From Halalkalibacter suaedae (GTDB lineage: Bacteria; Bacillota; Bacilli; Bacillales; Bacillaceae_D): a stretch of DNA of 64,000 bases. The DNA lies in NCBI RefSeq assembly GCF_017939705.1, contig NZ_JAGKSQ010000001.1, positions 186,001 to 250,000 on the forward strand, given 5' to 3'. Below are positions 59,182 through 64,000 of this stretch, one piece after another. The stretch's first letter is position 1, and the number at the start of each line of letters is the position of its first letter. A model generated the notes under the pieces. It did no database searches, was not told the DNA's origin, and saw only the letters and a list, made by a program, of their open reading frames with translations. The translations under genes and the position numbers were made by a program.

Positions 59182-60291
59182 TTAATTCTGCATAACAAAG
59201 TCATTTTCAGCAATTTCTTCATCATTAAATACTTTTAGAATATTGTAACCAGTGTCGCGCTGTGCAGGTATTTTTCCAGCTTCACGAATGAGTCTTAACG
59301 TTTCATTTGTGTTAACCTTATGAGTCGCCCCAGCAGCAGAAACAACATTCTCCTCCATCATTGTGCTACCGAAGTCATTACATCCGTATTGTAATGATAA
59401 CTTCCCAACTTCTGGTCCCATCGTTACCCATGACGCTTGAAAGTTCGGAATATTATCTAGGAATAAACGAGAAATCGCGACATTCTTTAAATAATCGGTT
59501 GGCGTTAATTTCTTCGTACGATGCATCCCCGTATTTTCCGGCTGAAGTAACCATGATATAAAGGCAGTGAAACACTCTGTTTCATCCTGAGCATCACGAA
59601 CTCGCTGAAGATGCAGGGCACGTTCTTCAAATGATTCTCCAAATCCGATAACCATCGTAGCCGTACCGTGCATGCCAACTTTCTTCGTTGCCTTCATTGC
59701 TTCAATCCATTGCTCCCAAGTAACCTTAAGACGACTAACTCTAAGCCTAGTTTCCTCGGTCAGGATTTCTGCACCCCCACCTGGCATACTATCTAAGCCA
59801 GCTTCGTGAAGCTCACGAAGAACTTCTTCTACAGAAAGATTGGAAACTTCAGCAATCTTCCAGACTTCAGCTGGAGAAAATGAATGCATCCAGATATTGT
59901 AACGTTCCTTAATTTCACGAAGTAAGTCTGTATAATAACTAAGTGGTAAATCCGGATTTGTTCCACCTTGCATCAAAATTTCTGTTCCACCAACAGCTAG
60001 CGTTTCTTCAATTTTCTTAAAGATTTCATCATTACTTAATACATAACCCTCTTTATGACCAGGTGCTCTATAGAAAGCACAAAAACGGCAATACGTATCA
60101 CAGAAATTCGTATAATTGACATTACGTCCAATGATAAACGTAGCGACTGGATCTGGATGCCACTTTTTCATTACCTTATCAGCAGCCTCGCCCATTTTCT
60201 CTACTTCATCACTCTCATAAAGAGCGACAGCATCAGCCATAGACAAGCGCTCCCCGTTCACAGCACGCTCTAAAATTGCATCTATACTCAT
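59182..60291 (-). CDS. mqnC: Cyclic dehypoxanthinyl futalosine synthase, radical SAM
   Basis: Third enzyme of the futalosine route to menaquinone; it makes the spiro cyclic compound by radical chemistry. The 4Fe-4S site is NFCDTYCRFCAFYRAPG (CxxxCxxC, about 63–70). Other features are LMQGGTNPDLPLSYYTDLLREIK, HSFSPAEV and the glycine-rich DSMPGGGAEILTEETR shared by MqnC/MqnE. 369 residues, typical of MqnC. B. subtilis makes menaquinone by the Men route, so this points to a different lineage. The other mqn genes are not in the window. Confidence 0.9.
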   Translation of the reverse strand: MSIDAILERAVNGERLSMADAVALYESDEVEKMGEAADKVMKKWHPDPVATFIIGRNVNYTNFCDTYCRFCAFYRAPGHKEGYVLSNDEIFKKIEETLAVGGTEILMQGGTNPDLPLSYYTDLLREIKERYNIWMHSFSPAEVWKIAEVSNLSVEEVLRELHEAGLDSMPGGGAEILTEETRLRVSRLKVTWEQWIEAMKATKKVGMHGTATMVIGFGESFEERALHLQRVRDAQDETECFTAFISWLLQPENTGMHRTKKLTPTDYLKNVAISRLFLDNIPNFQASWVTMGPEVGKLSLQYGCNDFGSTMMEENVVSAAGATHKVNTNETLRLIREAGKIPAQRDTGYNILKVFNDEEIAENDFVMQN

Positions 60292-60395
60292 ATAATTAAC
60301 CTCCGTACTCTATCAATATAGGATAGTATCATCCTATCACAGTTCAATCATCCCGGAAAGAGAAGACAATCCTGATGGCAAAAACTACAAATCTT

Positions 60396-61325
60396 TTATC
60401 TACGACGACGATTGTCACCTTCAACAGTTACGAATGTTGTAAAATGTTTAATTCTCTCCATAATTCGCTTCGCCTTTAGCTCTTCAATTCCACCTTTATC
60501 TGAGTAAGATAAGTGATCTTCAAGTTCATCATAATCATAATTCGATGTGAAAAGAGTAGGCAATTTTTCAAGCATACGATGCTGAAGAATTGCTCCAAGA
60601 ACATCGTCGCGAATCCAACCAGAAATCGTTTCAGCCCCAATGTCATCAAGGATCAACACTTCGGCTTGTTTGACCATATCTAATTTCTTTTGGAAGGATC
60701 CATCTCCAATCGATTGTTTCATTTCTCTAAAAAAGTCAGGAGTGTACACTAAAAAGGTTTGGATGCCTTTTTCTCTAAGTTCATTGGCAATCGCACCCAT
60801 TAAATGGGTTTTGCCGACGCCAAACTTCCCATAAAAATAAAGACCATCGCCGTCCTCACCTGGTCTTGCTTCCATCGCAAAGGACAGTGCTCTTCGACTC
60901 GCTTCCTCTCTCTCTGAAATATCATCAAGTGAATCGAAGGTCGCAGAAAGGATTTCTTTTGGAACATAGAATGACTTAATTAATTGTCTCTCTTGTTTTT
61001 CCTTATCATGCTGTTCCTTCTTAGAACAGGCTTGATAGGATAGATCCAATGTACCTCTTACTACAGTTAACTTAGGTTGATACCCCTGCATCATATTTGG
61101 GCATTTAGAGAGACCAGGACACTCTGAACAATGATGAAGCTCTTTTTTATATTCATAGAGTTTCATAAGACCTTGTTCAACCATTTCTTCTGACACTTCA
61201 TCAAATTGCTGCAGTGCCTTACTAACAAATGGATCTTGTAGTAATGCTGTTCTTGCTTCATCTAGCTGCTGTTGAATGTTCTTATTTTTTGTCCATTGCT
61301 TAAGTGATGATTGTAATGACTCCAT
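60396..61325 (-). CDS. dnaI: Primosomal protein DnaI, helicase loader
   Basis: AAA+ ATPase that loads the replicative helicase together with DnaB and DnaD. The N-terminal domain has a zinc-binding cluster (HHCSECPGLSKCPN, about 66–79). Walker A YGKFGVGKTHLMGAIANEL is near 166, Walker B LILDDIGAE near 225, and SNYDYDELE follows the sensor region. 309 residues, normal. It begins 14 bases after dnaB. Confidence 0.96.
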   Translation of the reverse strand: MESLQSSLKQWTKNKNIQQQLDEARTALLQDPFVSKALQQFDEVSEEMVEQGLMKLYEYKKELHHCSECPGLSKCPNMMQGYQPKLTVVRGTLDLSYQACSKKEQHDKEKQERQLIKSFYVPKEILSATFDSLDDISEREEASRRALSFAMEARPGEDGDGLYFYGKFGVGKTHLMGAIANELREKGIQTFLVYTPDFFREMKQSIGDGSFQKKLDMVKQAEVLILDDIGAETISGWIRDDVLGAILQHRMLEKLPTLFTSNYDYDELEDHLSYSDKGGIEELKAKRIMERIKHFTTFVTVEGDNRRRR

Positions 61326-61339
61326 CCCTCTAGTCCCCC

Positions 61340-62764
61340 TTACTTTTTCATTTTCCTGCGCTCTTCAAGTAATTGTGCAAAGCTTTTTTCTTTCGCCTCT
61401 TCATCATTTGTCGGTTCTGATTTCTTTGGGACTTCAACTGATTTATCTTTTTCCTTCTCAGCTAATAGCCATTTAGGTAATTTATCCCGACGGACAGCTC
61501 CTGTTTTTCCTGGTTGCCGCTTGTATGATGATGCTGTCGACTGTTTAGGCTTGTTTTTGTTTTGTTCCTGAAGAGCTAATTTCATAGCCTCTGGCACCGT
61601 CTTTACTTTTTTTCGTGACCAATGCCCGGCAATTTTATCGATTAGTGCCTTTGAAAGCTTCATATCATGACTCCATAGCATTAAATCAAGCAGGACATTA
61701 ATTACGCCAGGATTTAAATTATGATCCATCATTAATGATTCAATAATTTTCACATCGGCCAACGCAACCTTAGCACCGTCAGATCTTATTTCTAACAAGG
61801 ACAATGGTGGTGTTGTTTCATAGAACTGAACTGTCCGTTCCTCGTCAGTCGTTGGTACTTTCCCATTCATTTGTTGATGAACAACTGGCTGGGTCCGCAT
61901 AGCTAAGGCAGGTGGCTCCGTTCCATGTTCAATCTTGTACCATTCTTGAACCTTTTTCCGTAATTCTTCTATATTCAATTGGTCATCATGCAAGAGTGCT
62001 TGAAGAACAATACTGCTCATTTCAAGTGGCTCAATTCGATAGACAAAAGCTAACCTGCTAATAGCTTGTCTTACTTCTGTAGTAAAAATTTCGCTTGGAT
62101 TAACCGATCTTGAGACACTTTTTTCTAGTGTATCAAAGTCAAAATCATGATCAAAAGTAAGAGATGATGATGATGCTTTTGTTATAAGTTCTTGCCCTGA
62201 ATCAATCGTTAGGGCATTACTCGTTTCTGATTTCAGGTTGGAAACCATTTCAGAATGATGTAGGGATGCAAAGACTTCATCAAATGCATACGTCGTTTCC
62301 GTATATTCATCCTTATCAACTGCATCAAGGATAAATCGTTCACGAAGCTGCCTATAATGGGTCTTACCAAGCCGGTTGAAAAGATAAACACTTAACACAT
62401 CATTTTCAAAAAACTGTTTTGGTGTCATCGGCGGCTGAAGTTCATATAGATAGGTTGTACCTTCATCATCCTTACGCTTAAACGTCTTCAATAGCCCAAT
62501 ACCCTCAAGCTTCTTTCGCTCTTCAAAAATAACCTCTAAAGAAGTCCCGAGAAGCAGCATCAGCTGTCTATGCGTTTGTTCACGACTCCAATACTGATCT
62601 TTCTCCAACTGAGCTAAAAGGGTTCCATAAAAGCTATTGGCAATCGCCCCAATTAACGGCTGATAGAGCAACGTTAATGTTAGCTGGTCCAACTCTGTTA
62701 TATACTGGCTTGTACGAACAGAAAAGCGATCAACTGGTAGAAGTTGCTTCCAATGCCAAGTCAT
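61340..62764 (-). CDS. dnaB: Replication initiation and membrane attachment protein DnaB
   Basis: Bacillus-type DnaB (not the helicase): helps open the origin and restart forks, and joins DnaD and DnaI in helicase loading. The N-terminal winged-helix region starts LLPVDRFSVRTSQYITELDQLTLTLLYQPLIGAIANSFY. The DnaB/DnaD domain 2 has LMMDHNLNPGVINVLLDLMLWSHDMKLSKALIDKIAGHWSRKKVKT (about 344–390). The basic C-terminal tail is variable. 474 residues. Confidence 0.95.
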   Translation of the reverse strand: MTWHWKQLLPVDRFSVRTSQYITELDQLTLTLLYQPLIGAIANSFYGTLLAQLEKDQYWSREQTHRQLMLLLGTSLEVIFEERKKLEGIGLLKTFKRKDDEGTTYLYELQPPMTPKQFFENDVLSVYLFNRLGKTHYRQLRERFILDAVDKDEYTETTYAFDEVFASLHHSEMVSNLKSETSNALTIDSGQELITKASSSSLTFDHDFDFDTLEKSVSRSVNPSEIFTTEVRQAISRLAFVYRIEPLEMSSIVLQALLHDDQLNIEELRKKVQEWYKIEHGTEPPALAMRTQPVVHQQMNGKVPTTDEERTVQFYETTPPLSLLEIRSDGAKVALADVKIIESLMMDHNLNPGVINVLLDLMLWSHDMKLSKALIDKIAGHWSRKKVKTVPEAMKLALQEQNKNKPKQSTASSYKRQPGKTGAVRRDKLPKWLLAEKEKDKSVEVPKKSEPTNDEEAKEKSFAQLLEERRKMKK

Positions 62765-62838
62765 CTTTATCCCTTCTTTCTCTTGGTGTAGAAAGAGTAA
62801 AAAGAGCTTGCAGCATTATTTTGCTTTAAGCTCCTTCG

Positions 62839-63297
62839 TTACTCACTCTTATTCATAAGCTCTGTTAATTCTTTTATAAACACATTGATGTCTTTGAATT
62901 GTCGATAAACAGAAGCAAATCGAACATAAGCCACATCGTCAACATCCGCTAATCTTTCCATAATTAGCTCACCGACATCATGACTTTCCACTTCATTCTT
63001 CCCTAAGTTACGAAGCTCACGTTCTGCTCCGTTTACAATCTGTTCTAGTGTTTCTAATGGTACCGGTCTTTTTTCACATGCACGAATCAAGCCTCTTAAT
63101 AGTTTATCTCGGTCAAATTCCTGTCGTGTACCATCTTTTTTAACGACAATAAGCGGAACTTCCTCAACCATTTCAAATGTTGTAAACCGATGGTTGCAGT
63201 CCTCACACTCACGACGGCGTCTAATTGATCGTCCTTCATGGCTTGGCCTTGAGTCGAGCACACGCGTTCCATTATATTGACAAGCTGGACATCGCAT
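62839..63297 (-). CDS. nrdR: Transcriptional repressor NrdR
   Basis: Represses ribonucleotide reductase genes according to ATP/dATP level. N-terminal zinc ribbon [15 protein letters not shown]…[12 protein letters not shown] (residues 3–42) and an ATP-cone ([29 protein letters not shown], about 51–80) are complete. 152 residues. It lies directly upstream of dnaB, as in many bacilli. Confidence 0.97.
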   Translation of the reverse strand: MRCPACQYNGTRVLDSRPSHEGRSIRRRRECEDCNHRFTTFEMVEEVPLIVVKKDGTRQEFDRDKLLRGLIRACEKRPVPLETLEQIVNGAERELRNLGKNEVESHDVGELIMERLADVDDVAYVRFASVYRQFKDINVFIKELTELMNKSE

Positions 63298-63368
63298 GAA
63301 ATCATCTCCACTAATTTAAACTAGCATTGTCATAATCATATAAAAAAAGATGAAATAAGACAAGTGTA

Positions 63369-63770
63369 CTACAATAGTTCTTTCCCTAATCCAGATCCAA
63401 TATATGTGAGTTCCTTATCTATCTTCTTGTACATATCTAAGACAACTTTTTGACTGTGACCTAAATCAGTAGGAAGGGACGTATCAGTTGAACATGATAA
63501 GTCAATTGCTGTTTTGAATGGTTTAACTGTAATAATGGTTAACACAAGCATCTTTCGCTTGCCTTTCTTCATTTTCGCAACAATTTCTCCACGCTCGACT
63601 TCAGATCTAGCAATTTCCCAGCCCGATTGAACTAAGATCGGTTCAAGTGCTTGCATTGCTTTATCCTTTGTTGTTTTATAATAACGTGTTTGTAGGTCCT
63701 TCACATTATGCTCTTCAGTCGTTTCAGTTCTAATACTAAAGAATCGTTTAACATTATCTAGCAATCCCAT
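63369..63770 (-). CDS. Small cytosolic protein, DUF1499-like
   Basis: A 133-residue protein without a signal peptide. From RYYKTTKDKAMQALEPIL to the final IDLSCSTDTSLPTDLGHSQKVVLDMYKKID it shows the outline of DUF1499: a helix with DKAMQAL, three beta strands, an S-T/R-rich turn and then DLG and a final helix. This assignment is from memory of the pattern. A TGGTATGAT extended -10 (63804–63812) lies about 35 bases upstream. Function is unknown. Confidence 0.75.
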   Translation of the reverse strand: MGLLDNVKRFFSIRTETTEEHNVKDLQTRYYKTTKDKAMQALEPILVQSGWEIARSEVERGEIVAKMKKGKRKMLVLTIITVKPFKTAIDLSCSTDTSLPTDLGHSQKVVLDMYKKIDKELTYIGSGLGKELL

Positions 63771-63950
63771 GAAATCGTCCCTTTCCCCTATGTTCTTATC
63801 TCTATCATACCATAATTACTATTCAAGCTGTTAGACAATCAGTATAGAAAGATTTGTAGAATCGACGTATACTAAATCCTCTTAACTTTCCCATAGCTAG
63901 GCAGTCGACAATTATGTAAGGGTAAGTTGCCAGCATGGCCATGGTAAGAT

Positions 63951-64000
63951 GCTGCGACTCCGCTACCGGGATGGGGGCACGTTTTCCGCAGGCGGGCGTG
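63951..64000 (+). repeat. Dispersed structured repeat, copy C (cut by the window end)
   Basis: The first 50 bases match the left part of copies A and B: GCGACTCCGCTACCGGGATG, then a CCGCAGGCGGGCGTG stretch close to copy B. The remainder is outside the window. Confidence 0.8.

Overview
The window is chromosomal core DNA from a low-GC, endospore-forming Bacillota, family Bacillaceae. Gene content and order follow the Bacillus subtilis hemA–lon–clpX–tig–leu, rph–gerM–racE, sdh–lysC–uvrC–trxA, mutS2–polX–pheTS, infC–rplT and thrS–dnaI–dnaB–nrdR neighbourhoods. A futalosine-pathway gene (mqnC), a dimeric dUTPase and ilvD next to ilvB suggest an alkaliphilic or halotolerant lineage (Halalkalibacterium/Alkalihalobacillus type) rather than B. 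subtilis itself. That placement is inference.

Layout. 1–10.6 kb: the start of hemA, then protein quality control on the minus strand (ysxC, lonA, lonB, clpX, trigger factor) and a TPR protein. 10.8–20.9 kb: branched-chain amino acid operon ilvD–[Leu T-box]–ilvB–ilvH–ilvC–leuA–leuB–leuC–leuD. 21–26.8 kb: a hypothetical gene, tRNA-Arg and tRNA-Gly, then ysmB–murI–gerM–rph–rdgB–ysnB, with an unidentified structured element upstream of gerM. 27–33.4 kb: ptsHI, gerE and sdhCAB. 33.7–39.4 kb: ktrD, yslB, lysC behind a lysine riboswitch, uvrC and trxA. 39.5–45.1 kb: a possible 23-residue membrane peptide, yshE, mutS2, polX, a CvpA-family gene and zapA. 45.2–49.8 kb: pheST behind a Phe T-box, and an rRNA methyltransferase. 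50–54.2 kb: sspI, a repeat-rich intergenic stretch, an M42 aminopeptidase, dUTPase, ysdB, a VTT protein and ysdA. 54.2–58.1 kb: infC–rpmI–rplT, and thrS behind a Thr T-box. 58.1–64 kb: ytxC, mqnC, dnaI, dnaB, nrdR and a small conserved protein.

Regulation is unusually readable. There are three T-boxes with specifiers CUC, UUC and ACC, one L-box riboswitch, a likely L20 leader with an attenuator, many intrinsic terminators, and sporulation promoters that fit sigma-F (lonB), sigma-K (gerE) and sigma-G (sspI).

No prophage, CRISPR array, insertion sequence with a transposase, or defence island is visible. The unexplained items are: a branched, possibly bistable RNA-like structure upstream of gerM; a dispersed structured repeat of about 127 bp with two full copies and one cut by the window end; a second, 167-bp inverted-repeat element; and a few small or orphan ORFs. 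Gene names rest on remembered family resemblance; no database search was run.
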